Assembly: GCA_026418275.1 (NCBI GenBank)
Contig: JAOABQ010000045.1
Coordinates: 149,953-213,952 of the forward strand
DNA length: 64,000 nucleotides
Source: Clostridia bacterium
GTDB lineage: Bacteria; Bacillota; Clostridia; Acetivibrionales; DSM-2933
Direction of reading: 5' to 3'
Shown here in pieces: positions 53,706 through 62,103 of this stretch (position 1 is its first letter; every line of letters begins with the position of its first letter). Position numbers and translations under genes: made by a program. The notes beneath the pieces were generated by a model. The model was not told the origin of the DNA. It ran no database searches and was given only the letters and a program-made list of their open reading frames with translations.

Positions 53706-54791
53706 ATGAAATTTTTTAAGGGATTTCTGGTATTCTTTCTATTAGTGATTATTGTCGGCGGTTTAGGTTATATAGGCTATAATTTCTTATACTTGAACCA
53801 CTCAAATCAAAGTCACAAAGACTCGGCTCAAAATGCCGGCAGCCAGCCAACCGGAAATACGGTTGGATTAAATCAGTCAAATATTATTCTGCAAAATAAA
53901 GAAAGTCTAAACAAATCTGTAACAACGCTGAACGAAGCAATAAGACTTATGACAGTGGACCCTTATGCACCAAATTCTAATCCAAATGGCATGGGCAATA
54001 TGCAAATTGAGGACAATAAGAAAGCCTCAACTGCACCGGCTGCACAGGGAAATACTCAATCCGGCACTGCCACAGCTCCGGCTCAAGGGGGAAATACTAC
54101 AAATATTCATATTTATCCTCAAGTCGGAACTGATCCGTCCGGGGCGGCCGATACCTCTAAGCAAAGCAATATGACCATGCAGAATATGGGGCCCGTCTAT
54201 GATGCAAACAAGATGGAGCAGCTTCATCAGGGGCTTTATAAAATGTCGCTAGGTATGGCACTCTTAAACCAACTCCAAAACCAATTGTCAAGTCAAGCTG
54301 AAAATGCAGCCGCAAATACACAAGACTTGGTTCAATACTATACAAACCAATATAACTTAACGGTTCAAACCAAATCAAAATTGACCGAAGCTCTAAACCT
54401 TATCAATGAGGCTGCAAGCCTTGTAAATATCAATCCTTATGTATCATCCAACGGACTTATCTATGATAAGGAAAGAATGAATCAGATTCACCAAAGTGTA
54501 TTTAAATTGGCTGAAGGGGCAGCGTCTTTGAATCTTCTTAATGATGATTTATTGAGGCAGTCCATTAACTTGTCCAATACAGTGCAAACCTATTCTATGA
54601 GCAATGCTTCCAGAGCGGACCAGGTGAGCCATACCGCAATGCAGCAGGGCTTGTTTGGAGGATGGTTTGACAATATAGACATCCGGACAGTTGCTAACGT
54701 GATTTTAATTATATTTGTCATAGGATTTGTCCTCAGTATTCTTGGGTTTATTTTTAGCCAGCTTAAACCGAAAACCCATGGCGAGCAGTGA
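53706..54791 (+). CDS. Membrane-anchored helical-repeat protein of unknown family (operon 2)
   Basis: 361 residues, ATG after AGGGGTGAG. Same build as 42953: N-terminal helix (LVFFLLVIIVGGLGYIGYNF), two helical repeats separated by a Thr/Ala/Gly/Gln linker with a THIHIYPQV-like strand, and a C-terminal transmembrane helix (VANVILIIFVIGFVLSILGF). Conserved pieces: LNEAIRLMTVDPYAP, KMEQLHQGLYKMSLGMALL, INEAASLVNINPYVSSNG, RMNQIHQSVFKLAEGAASL. The repeat is closer to the CopA C terminus ([22 protein letters not shown]) than to operon 1. Function unknown. Confidence 0.85.
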   Translation: MKFFKGFLVFFLLVIIVGGLGYIGYNFLYLNHSNQSHKDSAQNAGSQPTGNTVGLNQSNIILQNKESLNKSVTTLNEAIRLMTVDPYAPNSNPNGMGNMQIEDNKKASTAPAAQGNTQSGTATAPAQGGNTTNIHIYPQVGTDPSGAADTSKQSNMTMQNMGPVYDANKMEQLHQGLYKMSLGMALLNQLQNQLSSQAENAAANTQDLVQYYTNQYNLTVQTKSKLTEALNLINEAASLVNINPYVSSNGLIYDKERMNQIHQSVFKLAEGAASLNLLNDDLLRQSINLSNTVQTYSMSNASRADQVSHTAMQQGLFGGWFDNIDIRTVANVILIIFVIGFVLSILGFIFSQLKPKTHGEQ

Positions 54792-54870
54792 AGCGAAGCG
54801 AAACGACCAGCCGGGATGCATGGCGAGCAGTGAAGTGAAACGGAACGACCAGCCCCCCGGGGAAGAGTGA
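54778..54870 (+). repeat. Tandem 42-bp repeat, possibly translated (30 codons), remnant of a lost gene's tail
   Basis: Two copies (54778-54812 and 54820-54854) of ATGGCGAGCAGTGAAG..., each ending GAAACGACCAGCC or GGAACGACCAGCC, with a period of 42 bp. One frame is open: MASSEAKRNDQPGC, then MASSEVKRNDQPPGEE and stop. It overlaps the end of the helical-repeat gene in another frame. The same peptide motif ends the 271-residue protein of operon 1, a gene missing from operon 2. Confidence 0.7.
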
Positions 54871-54915
54871 GGTACTTTAAAAGAGGATGGGTAGAAATGT
54901 AGGAGACGATAATGT

Positions 54916-55386
54916 ATGAATATAAGATTTGATTTTATCATGCACTGGCTTTGGGCTATAGTATGGGCACTTCTTGCCATAAGCGGATTCAGTATGGTTG
55001 GGGCAAAATACGGATGGCTGCTTAATTTTGATTATGCAACGGCAGATTTAATACACAGGCTGTCAGCAGCAATATTTGTAGTATTGACTTTCATATCCAT
55101 TTTCTATGAAGTGTTTAGAAATATAAAGAAGGATTCCTCGAAGCTCTCATGGTTTATTATCGGGCGCAGCGGGTATCAGCTCTTTACCTTTATAACAACA
55201 TTGATCTTAATTATAACCGGCGTATTGATATGGATCTGTGATGAGTTTGACATGGGTGCTGTGGGATTTGCACTTCTAATCCATGAATATATTTCTTATA
55301 TAGCACTGGTCAGTGTAATTTGGCACATCTACAAAAAATGCCATGCACTGATTTGGCCAAAGAAAAAGACAGCCCAGGAAAGTTAA
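54916..55386 (+). CDS. Cytochrome b561/FdhI-like four-helix membrane protein (operon 2)
   Basis: 156 residues, paralogue of 44925 without the N-terminal extension. The His set is retained: RFDFIMHWLWAIVWALLAIS, DLIHRLSAAIFV, LLIHEYISYIALV and VIWHIYKKCHALIW. GAKYGWLLNFDYATAD in the first loop and GRSGYQLFTFITTLILIITG in helix 3 are also conserved. The four invariant His at helix ends fit two b-type haems. GGAG lies about 10 bp before the ATG. Confidence 0.8.
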   Translation: MNIRFDFIMHWLWAIVWALLAISGFSMVGAKYGWLLNFDYATADLIHRLSAAIFVVLTFISIFYEVFRNIKKDSSKLSWFIIGRSGYQLFTFITTLILIITGVLIWICDEFDMGAVGFALLIHEYISYIALVSVIWHIYKKCHALIWPKKKTAQES

Positions 55387-55488
55387 AGATCAATAGCAAG
55401 AAGAACAAGGCATATTGCGAAAGAGAAGTGGAGTTTTACAAAGCAGTCATACCAAGCTTATTATGGATTTTATGGGGGGAAGATCGAT

Positions 55489-55797
55489 ATGATGCAAAAG
55501 CGGTGGTTTAAGATTTTCATATGGTTTATAACCAGTTTCTTCTTCTTCCTTGCGTCCGGAGTATTGATTTCAATGTTTAGACCCGGACCGACAGAATCTG
55601 AAGCAATGAATTTTATGATGGGCATGATGCGTGCCATGGATGGCTCCATGATGGGAGTTGCAATGAACCTTGAAAACGAGGGCGCTCTAAAAAGTATTAT
55701 TCTACTGTCCTCTTCTCTGGCCCTTCCGGTTTTAATACTTAGCATCATAGCGGGTTTACTGATCAGGAATGTTACGCGGGGTGGCAAAAATGTTTGA
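55489..55797 (+). CDS. Small two-helix membrane protein with Met-rich outer loop (operon 2, 102 aa)
   Basis: Paralogue of 45492, identical length. MMQKRWFKIFIWFITSFFFF helix, outer loop with GPTESEAMNFMMGMMRAM then DGSMMGVAM, and a second helix LALPVLILSIIAGLLI. GGGGGAAG precedes the ATG; a second ATG follows immediately. Overlaps the next gene by 8 bp. Confidence 0.8.
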   Translation: MMQKRWFKIFIWFITSFFFFLASGVLISMFRPGPTESEAMNFMMGMMRAMDGSMMGVAMNLENEGALKSIILLSSSLALPVLILSIIAGLLIRNVTRGGKNV

Positions 55798-56149
55798 TAA
55801 GAAAAAGATTCATTTTTGGAGGCTCAGCTTTATATTTTTGGGTTTAACGATTGTCACATTAATTATACTTTGGAGTACTCCACAGTATTCAAAGTCCAGT
55901 ATGATGGATGGAAGTATGGGAAATATGATGAAACAGATGCATGTTTCAGGTAAGACGATCTATGATTTATTTGGTACCGAAAAGGGACAAAATCAAATGA
56001 GAGAAAATATGAAAGAAATGCATTCCCATCACCAAGGACAATCGCCTGTGATTTATAAGCTGAATTTCCTTTCAACAGCAGTAATATTTTTCTTACTCCC
56101 CTTTATTATAGGAGGGGCGGTAATACTTACAATCGTATGGATAAAGTAG
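55790..56149 (+). CDS. Small membrane protein with Met/His-rich loop (operon 2, 119 aa)
   Basis: Paralogue of 45790. The ATG at 55790 is preferred over an upstream in-frame ATG, because it overlaps the preceding stop like its counterpart and has GGGGTGG upstream. Two helices flank a loop with MMDGSMGNMMKQMHVSGKTI and MHSHHQGQS. Shared features with the paralogue: KKKIHFWRLSFIF-like N terminus, SMGNMM-x2-MH, LLPFIIGGAV. Confidence 0.8.
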   Translation: MFDKKKIHFWRLSFIFLGLTIVTLIILWSTPQYSKSSMMDGSMGNMMKQMHVSGKTIYDLFGTEKGQNQMRENMKEMHSHHQGQSPVIYKLNFLSTAVIFFLLPFIIGGAVILTIVWIK

Positions 56150-56161
56150 AGGTGATGGATT

Positions 56162-56866
56162 GTGAACGTTTTAGGATCTGTAGGTCAGCTTTATATGTAT
56201 GTACTTCTTATTCTTTTGATTTTCGGTTCAGGTTTTGCCCTTTTGGGTTTTACAAATTTTTTGATGCGCATTAAAGGTCAAAACGGGACCTTGGATAAGA
56301 AGCCTATAGTGGACAAGGAAGTAAAAAATAATGTCATAAAACAGTCGATAGGAGGTCTTGTTATGAATTATAATGGATGGCTTAAGTTGGCAGCATTTTC
56401 CTTTGTAGGGATTCTTGCAAGCGTAATTATTTTAGGGGTTATATCCGCGGGTAATCCTGCAGGCGCCAATATTCATCAGCAGCATCAGCAGCAAGGAATG
56501 CAGCAGGGAATGGGCAACATGAACATGCAGGGGATGAACGGAAATATGGGTATGCAAATGAATGGTGGAATGATGCAGAATAATACTATGATGATGCAGC
56601 AGCAGTTAAACCAGATGCAAATGCAGCTTAACCAAATGCAGCAGCAAATGGGGATGATGAATGGCGGTATGGGTGGTATGAATAGTATGGGTGGTTCTCA
56701 GATGCAGCAAGGCGGTATGGGCATGATGGGCGGTATGATGAACGGAATGATGGGTGGCATGATGAATATGGGCGGCATGGGTGGCTCAGGAAGTATGCCT
56801 CAAAATAGCGGTGGAATGAGCAATGGCGGCAGCAGCGGCAGTATGAGCGGAATGGGTATGATGTAG
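56162..56866 (+). CDS. Met/Gly/Gln-rich membrane protein with internal translation start (operon 2, 234 aa)
   Basis: GTG start after GAGGTGATGG. Helix 1 (YMYVLLILLIFGSGFALLGF), a basic linker, then an internal ATG at 56363 with AGGAGGT 6 bp upstream that opens MNYNGWLKLAAFSFVGILAS, a second helix and a long Met/Gln/Gly tail (QQLNQMQMQLNQMQQQMGMM; repeated MGGMMNG). Paralogue of 46211. Last gene of operon 2, followed by a terminator. Confidence 0.85.
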   Translation: MNVLGSVGQLYMYVLLILLIFGSGFALLGFTNFLMRIKGQNGTLDKKPIVDKEVKNNVIKQSIGGLVMNYNGWLKLAAFSFVGILASVIILGVISAGNPAGANIHQQHQQQGMQQGMGNMNMQGMNGNMGMQMNGGMMQNNTMMMQQQLNQMQMQLNQMQQQMGMMNGGMGGMNSMGGSQMQQGGMGMMGGMMNGMMGGMMNMGGMGGSGSMPQNSGGMSNGGSSGSMSGMGMM

Positions 56867-56897
56867 GACCCTTTGAAAGGAAGAATAAACTGGACTT

Positions 56898-56929
56898 AAA
56901 AAGGCGAATCTATAGGGTTCGCCTTTTAA
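56898..56929 (+). terminator. Terminator of copper operon 2
   Basis: AAAAGGCGAA pairs perfectly with TTCGCCTTTT around TCTATAGGG. Confidence 0.93.
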
Positions 56930-57034
56930 ATGCAGCCGTTTAAATGGCATTTTATTCACGTTAATCCTTATTGAATATGTGGTAAAATCTTTATGAATAT
57001 GTTGTGTAATGTGATTGGAAAAGGAGGGTATGTC

Positions 57035-58678
57035 TTGAGTAACAAAGGTATCGCTGTATTGACTTTTATAGCACTCATTGTTGTTGTCTTAGCGGGTGCT
57101 ACCTGGTATTGGAAACATTCCATGAGTATGCAAAGCAATATGCATATGGACACCGACAATGCGGCACCGCATCAAAATATCACACAGAAACCTTCAGATC
57201 GACATGAAAATGCAATGCCGAAGCAAACTGAAAAAAGTACACATGAATATGCTAAAAATCTGATAAAGCCAAAGGAAGGACAGCCTGTAAAAAAAGTAAG
57301 CCTTGTTGCAAAGGAATCCAAGCTATTGATAAGGGATGGTTTGACTTTGCCTGTTTGGACGTATAACGGAACTGTACCCGGACAGGAAATCAGAGTAACC
57401 CAAGGTGATTTTGTAGAGGTAGAGCTAAGAAATGAGTTAAAAGATCCTGTAACCATTCACTGGCACGGCTACCCGCTTTTGTCCGCAATGGATGGGGTTC
57501 CAGGTATAAACCAGGATTCGGTAAAGCCGGAAGAAACTTTCACTTATGCGTTTTCAGCCGATGTGCCGGGCACTTACTGGTATCACTCCCACCAGGAAGG
57601 ATCAAAACAGGTTGACAAAGGATTATATGCGGCCTTAATTGTAGAGCCAAAGGAAGGACTTAAGGTAAATAAGGATTTTACCTTGATCCTGGATGAATGG
57701 ATGGAAAAGCCCTTGGATGATATGGATTCCATGGAAGGAATGAATATGGGTGGGCACGGAAGTACAAAAACAGATAATAAAGACCCTGTTATGGCTGAAG
57801 AAGTAATGATGGCCGAAAGCTATAACATCTATACTGTTAACGGTAAATCCGGAAATCTTATCAGCCCATTGGAGGTTAAAAAAGGGGATACCGTAAGAGT
57901 TAGGCTTATCAATGCAGGCTACCGCTCCCATGGCATACACATTCCCGGGCAGGATTTCAAGGTTGTAAGTACTGACGGACAGGATATCGAAGGGCCTTCT
58001 CTCATTAGGGATCAGATCATACTTGTTGCCCCTGGCGAAAGATATGATGTAGAGTTTACGGTATCAGGAGAGGAAGACTTTGTAATTGATGCCCATGATG
58101 GGAATCCGTTTAACGACCAGATGAAGATACCTGTAAAGGTTGCCGGTGGAAACGGTAAACTCCGGACCCATACTGGAGGCGGTACACTGCCGTTTTTTGA
58201 TTTAACATCTTATGGAACACCAAGGGAAGGGAAGTTTAGCCTTCACCAAAAATTTGATATGGACTATAAGGTTGAACTGAGTACTAAAACCGACAAGAAT
58301 AGGCTTCAATACACCATTAACGGGAAGACCTTTAACGAACTGCCTTCATTAAAGGTAAAGACAGGGGATGTTATAAAGTTTACGTTTGAAAACAAGAGCA
58401 AGGTGGATCACCCCATGCACCTTCACGGTCATTTCTTTGAGGTACTGTCTAAAAATGATACGCCCCTACGCGGAGCCGTTCATACAAAGGATACCCTGCT
58501 TGTGAGGCCGGATGAAAAATATGTTGTAGCCTTTAAGGCAGATAATACGGGCAGATGGGTTCAGCACTGCCATGAGCTTCACCACGCAGCAGCGGGCATG
58601 ATGCAAGGAATTGAGTATACGGATTATAAACCCAATTATATGCCGGATCCCAATAATAAAGATAATAAACCGGAATAG
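57035..58678 (+). CDS. Membrane-anchored multicopper oxidase
   Basis: 547 residues. The TTG start at 57035 is chosen because AAAGGAGGG lies 6 bp upstream; an ATG at 56993 has no site. An N-terminal signal anchor (IAVLTFIALIVVVLAGATW) without a twin-Arg motif is followed by three cupredoxin domains with all four copper motifs: TIHWHGYP, YWYHSHQEGS, HPMHLHGHF and QHCHELHH-x4-MM. A Met-rich insertion (MDSMEGMNMGGHG and EEVMMAESY) recalls the Cu(I)-oxidising site of CueO. Cuprous or laccase-like oxidase activity needing O2 is expected. Own transcription unit; promoter probably TAAAAT at 56983. Confidence 0.95.
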   Translation: MSNKGIAVLTFIALIVVVLAGATWYWKHSMSMQSNMHMDTDNAAPHQNITQKPSDRHENAMPKQTEKSTHEYAKNLIKPKEGQPVKKVSLVAKESKLLIRDGLTLPVWTYNGTVPGQEIRVTQGDFVEVELRNELKDPVTIHWHGYPLLSAMDGVPGINQDSVKPEETFTYAFSADVPGTYWYHSHQEGSKQVDKGLYAALIVEPKEGLKVNKDFTLILDEWMEKPLDDMDSMEGMNMGGHGSTKTDNKDPVMAEEVMMAESYNIYTVNGKSGNLISPLEVKKGDTVRVRLINAGYRSHGIHIPGQDFKVVSTDGQDIEGPSLIRDQIILVAPGERYDVEFTVSGEEDFVIDAHDGNPFNDQMKIPVKVAGGNGKLRTHTGGGTLPFFDLTSYGTPREGKFSLHQKFDMDYKVELSTKTDKNRLQYTINGKTFNELPSLKVKTGDVIKFTFENKSKVDHPMHLHGHFFEVLSKNDTPLRGAVHTKDTLLVRPDEKYVVAFKADNTGRWVQHCHELHHAAAGMMQGIEYTDYKPNYMPDPNNKDNKPE

Positions 58679-58724
58679 TTTTAAAAAAATTTCTATTAAC
58701 GGTAGATCATAGCCGTATGAAATT

Positions 58725-58771
58725 AAAACCACCTGGGTTTAATAATCATTTTAAAATCCAGGTGGTTTTCT
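58725..58771 (+). terminator. Terminator after the multicopper oxidase gene
   Basis: AAAACCACCTGG pairs perfectly with CCAGGTGGTTTT across a 21-base loop, then TCTATTTTG; usable from both strands. Confidence 0.9.
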
Positions 58772-58834
58772 ATTTTGTTCTCATCTTATAAAGCTGCTCA
58801 AATTTTAAGAAATATATTTATATAAGGAAGCTAT

Positions 58835-61717
58835 TTACTTGGAGGTGAAAGCAGGTGCAGCAGAAGTATTATAGATTTTCCAAAGCGTAAAGCATACATC
58901 CGGTGTCCATGCCGTGTTTGAAGTATGATTAAAAATACAAATATAGTTTTTATCCTTATATGTAACAATATCATTTATTTTATAGGGGACAGCGTTGGAA
59001 CTCCAGGCGGGAAATGCCGGATTGCCTGTCGGAGTTGGCGTGTTGGTCGGCGTAGGTGTTACTGTTGATGTAGACGTTGGTGTAGACGTCGGCGTGTTGG
59101 TTGGCGTAGTTGTAGCAATTGGTGCAGCAGTCGGTGTAGCCGTTGGTTTTTGGGTAGGCACCGGTGTCGGTGTCTGACCCGGATTACTTTGTACCTTAGC
59201 CGGGTCAAAACATTCAACAGCGGTTGAAATGCCTTCGTTAACAATCTCACCTCCGAAGATGTAAATTTTATTATTTCCATCTTCGGTTTTGACATTTAAT
59301 CTATCTGTTTTTTTGATATCCTTCACCTTCCATACATTGGATAAGGGATCATATTCTTCAATCGTGTTGTCCCCATAGCCTCCATATAGATAAAGCCTGT
59401 CACTTAATGCACACAGGCTGGTCCCCCAGCTTTTTACGGTAAGGTTATTGGCAATTCTCGACCAATTGTTTGTGGCTATATCGTATACATCGACCATGTC
59501 CGTATCTTGCATTGCTCCGTTGGCTACAATTGATCCGGATATATAAATCTTTCCGTTCATTGCTTTTGAAGTATTGTAAACGCGTGCATACGGCATATGG
59601 GATTTTTTGATCACTGTATTTGCTACCGGGTCATACACATTCAATGCATAATTGTCAGGATACCCGCCGATTAAATAAATTTTATTGTCTGAATATGCGG
59701 TACAAGCACCATAAAAATAACCTGCGGTATTAAGTTTCCTAGTCCAGGTATCAAGGGTAGGATCATACTCATCTATGGAATATTCATACATATTCTGTGA
59801 ATTTATACCCCCTAAGACATAAATCTTTCCGTTTGCAGCTGCCGCTTGGAAGCTTGATCTTGCAGCCAACATATTTTTTTTGCTTGTCCAGGTATCGGTC
59901 AAAGTATCGTATTCTTTCAGGATATCAAGCTTATTTCCGTTTTTATCTTCTCCGCCAATAACATATATTTTATGATTGATCTTGGCTGTCCCAAAATTTT
60001 TACACTCGATAGGCAGATTTTCTCTAAACTCCCACCCTGAGAAAATGGACTTGTTGTTTTGATAATATATTCCGCTGGAATATGCCATTTGGTTGTCTGC
60101 GACTTTTGGAAATTGATCTTGGGTAGTATACGTTTTGCCGTTCTTAATGTCTATTACCTTAAAGTCCTTTAATAGGGCCGCATTTCCGTCTCCCTGATTA
60201 TCCTTTACAACAGCACTCCATTTCCACTCAGGATTGTCATAGTAGTTCAGCTCTGTCAGATCCAGAACAAACGTTGCATCACAAGCATTCCCGGTACCGT
60301 CGAAGGCATAGGGGCCACTATCTGCATTAACAATGAAGGAATCCCATGTAATGTTTGGGACTGTGCTTACGGTTTTTGAGAAACCAATACCGATATCCAG
60401 CTGATTCCTTTTGGCATGACGGACCGTAAACTCTGCAAGGAGTTCCGGCTGGTAGGACGGTCTGGCGGTAATCCAACGCAACAATCCATCATCACCAAAG
60501 GCCGTTTGGCGGTTTAACGCTGTAGGAGCACCCGGCACGGATGATACCTTGTTTAGCGAGTCGTAAGCAACCCACATGAACCCATTAAGTCCCCATGTAG
60601 GGCCCCATGAATTTGCAATTTTAAAAGCACCTTTTTCCCCAGGCTCTATAACATTATTATCATTAATGTCTACCCAAATGTTATCATTATAGCCTACAAG
60701 CGTCATGGCATGTCCGCCGTCTGTTCCGTCGACCATATACATAATGCTTTGGCCTACAGACGGATCATCAGCTGACACAGCGGGGTCATTTTTTATATTC
60801 TTATATTTCCATGAATTTACGTATGTAGAGTAGTTTAAGACATATCCATTATTTAATAGCTGCTTTGCGGCTAATAGCTGCGTGTCATTTGCCCCGGTAA
60901 TCATTGTATCCGAACTATCTAACAAGAAAAGATATCCCGCCTTTTCCATTTTATAATTGATGGCTCTTTTCCATACTGCTGCGTCTCTGTTCCACTCCAG
61001 ACAGTTGCTGTCGTAGGGAAAATCAGCCCACGAAGGAACACCGTGATTAAGCATAACCCGATATGCATCTGTTGACGACGACCCGTAATCACCGCCATGA
61101 TTAATGAAGTTATATACCCATTTAGGAGAAAATTTATTTGTGTTGTCATTATCATCCTTTGTATTCCAACCTCTGGCAAGGCCAGTCATATGAGTCATCT
61201 GATAATACGTTGTAGAAAAAGACGCACAAGAGCCTAAACTACCTTGGTTGCGTATAGGCGGAAAATATGGAAGCAGGCTGTTGTCAACTGAAGCAGGTAA
61301 AGAATCTGTCCCCAGCACAGCAAGGGATGCATTGTTTTGCCCGTTACTGTCTGCCGGTACTTTGGCTCCGGACGAAAAAGTCCTGTTCCGGCCTTCACTC
61401 GTCACTTCATTTCCTACCAGAACTTTCATATCTTTATCCAACAAGCGCATCCCACGTTGCTTGCGGGCCTCATTTGCACGTTTTAAACCTAATTCATTCG
61501 GTAAAACCTTTTTAGTCTCGATCATGTTTTCCTTCATCCACGCGAAATCCTTCTCTGTCATTGGACGAAGACCTGTTGCATGTGAACTGTTTTCCTTACC
61601 AGTTGGATTTGAATTTGATTTCCCTTTTTGCTCCAAAGCCACCGTACTTTGACATAGCAATACTGCTGACATGAATACTGCCATCGTCCTTACTAGAATC
61701 TTGTTTCTTTTTTTCAT
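58835..61717 (-). CDS. Secreted papain-like (C1A) protease with kelch repeats and C-terminal CBM-like domain
   Basis: 960 residues. The ATG at 61717 is chosen for GGGAGGG 7 bp upstream and the signal peptide it gives (ILVRTMAVFMSAVLLCQSTVAL). A propeptide-like region is followed by the C1A domain: IRNQGSLGSCASFSTTYYQM (Gln, catalytic Cys), DGGHAMTLVGYND (His) and KIANSWGPTWG (Asn). Next comes a beta domain (about 420-550), then five to six kelch repeats (IYVIGGEDKNGNKLDILKEY; IYVLGGINSQN; IYLIGGYPDN; LYLYGGYGDN; IYIFGGE), a Thr/Pro-rich linker, and a CBM5/12-like module (NAVPYKINDIVTYKDKNYIC). Likely a wall- or polymer-associated protease. Confidence 0.92.
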   Translation of the reverse strand: MKKRNKILVRTMAVFMSAVLLCQSTVALEQKGKSNSNPTGKENSSHATGLRPMTEKDFAWMKENMIETKKVLPNELGLKRANEARKQRGMRLLDKDMKVLVGNEVTSEGRNRTFSSGAKVPADSNGQNNASLAVLGTDSLPASVDNSLLPYFPPIRNQGSLGSCASFSTTYYQMTHMTGLARGWNTKDDNDNTNKFSPKWVYNFINHGGDYGSSSTDAYRVMLNHGVPSWADFPYDSNCLEWNRDAAVWKRAINYKMEKAGYLFLLDSSDTMITGANDTQLLAAKQLLNNGYVLNYSTYVNSWKYKNIKNDPAVSADDPSVGQSIMYMVDGTDGGHAMTLVGYNDNIWVDINDNNVIEPGEKGAFKIANSWGPTWGLNGFMWVAYDSLNKVSSVPGAPTALNRQTAFGDDGLLRWITARPSYQPELLAEFTVRHAKRNQLDIGIGFSKTVSTVPNITWDSFIVNADSGPYAFDGTGNACDATFVLDLTELNYYDNPEWKWSAVVKDNQGDGNAALLKDFKVIDIKNGKTYTTQDQFPKVADNQMAYSSGIYYQNNKSIFSGWEFRENLPIECKNFGTAKINHKIYVIGGEDKNGNKLDILKEYDTLTDTWTSKKNMLAARSSFQAAAANGKIYVLGGINSQNMYEYSIDEYDPTLDTWTRKLNTAGYFYGACTAYSDNKIYLIGGYPDNYALNVYDPVANTVIKKSHMPYARVYNTSKAMNGKIYISGSIVANGAMQDTDMVDVYDIATNNWSRIANNLTVKSWGTSLCALSDRLYLYGGYGDNTIEEYDPLSNVWKVKDIKKTDRLNVKTEDGNNKIYIFGGEIVNEGISTAVECFDPAKVQSNPGQTPTPVPTQKPTATPTAAPIATTTPTNTPTSTPTSTSTVTPTPTNTPTPTGNPAFPAWSSNAVPYKINDIVTYKDKNYICIFNHTSNTAWTPDVCFTLWKIYNTSAAPAFTSK

Positions 61718-61942
61718 GGAAACCCTCCCGTTTTTGATTTTTCCGACGCATCCCATTGAATATAGGTATTTTGTGTATATATGTCAATATATACCTCTTG
61801 AATACGATACCATCCTAATTTTTACTAGTCAACAAAATTACTAAAAGTTTATAAAATAATTAGGTAAAGCTTCTAACGTTATTCTATATTGTTTTTAATA
61901 AACATATATAAGATAGATTACCAAAGTTTATACGCCAACAAG

Positions 61943-61983
61943 CAAAAAAAATAGCGGATTTCGAGATTTCGAAGCCTGCTATT
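61943..61983 (-). terminator. Terminator of the crystallin-like gene (minus strand)
   Basis: AATAGC-AGG and CC-GCTATT form the stem on the minus strand, followed by eight T. The rest of the gap 61718-62103 is AT-rich with no gene; it must hold the promoter of the protease gene. Confidence 0.7.
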
Positions 61984-62103
61984 CTTGTATGCAAAACACT
62001 GAAATACGAATGCTATAACGGGATTTCAATATTAAAATGCGTAAACAATTCGTTTTGAAATTTTATTATCTCCCAATTGCTTTATTAATGCTAAGTTGCA
62101 GGT

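Noticed and set aside
56954..56988. A possible shared-motif promoter before the multicopper oxidase
   Set aside because: TAAAAT is a fair -10, but the half-site positions read TTCAC/CTTAT-like sequence without the proper 11-bp register.
58995..59177. Plus-strand Val/Gly-rich frame
   Set aside because: It is the complement of the Thr/Pro linker of the protease gene; low complexity, no ribosome binding site.
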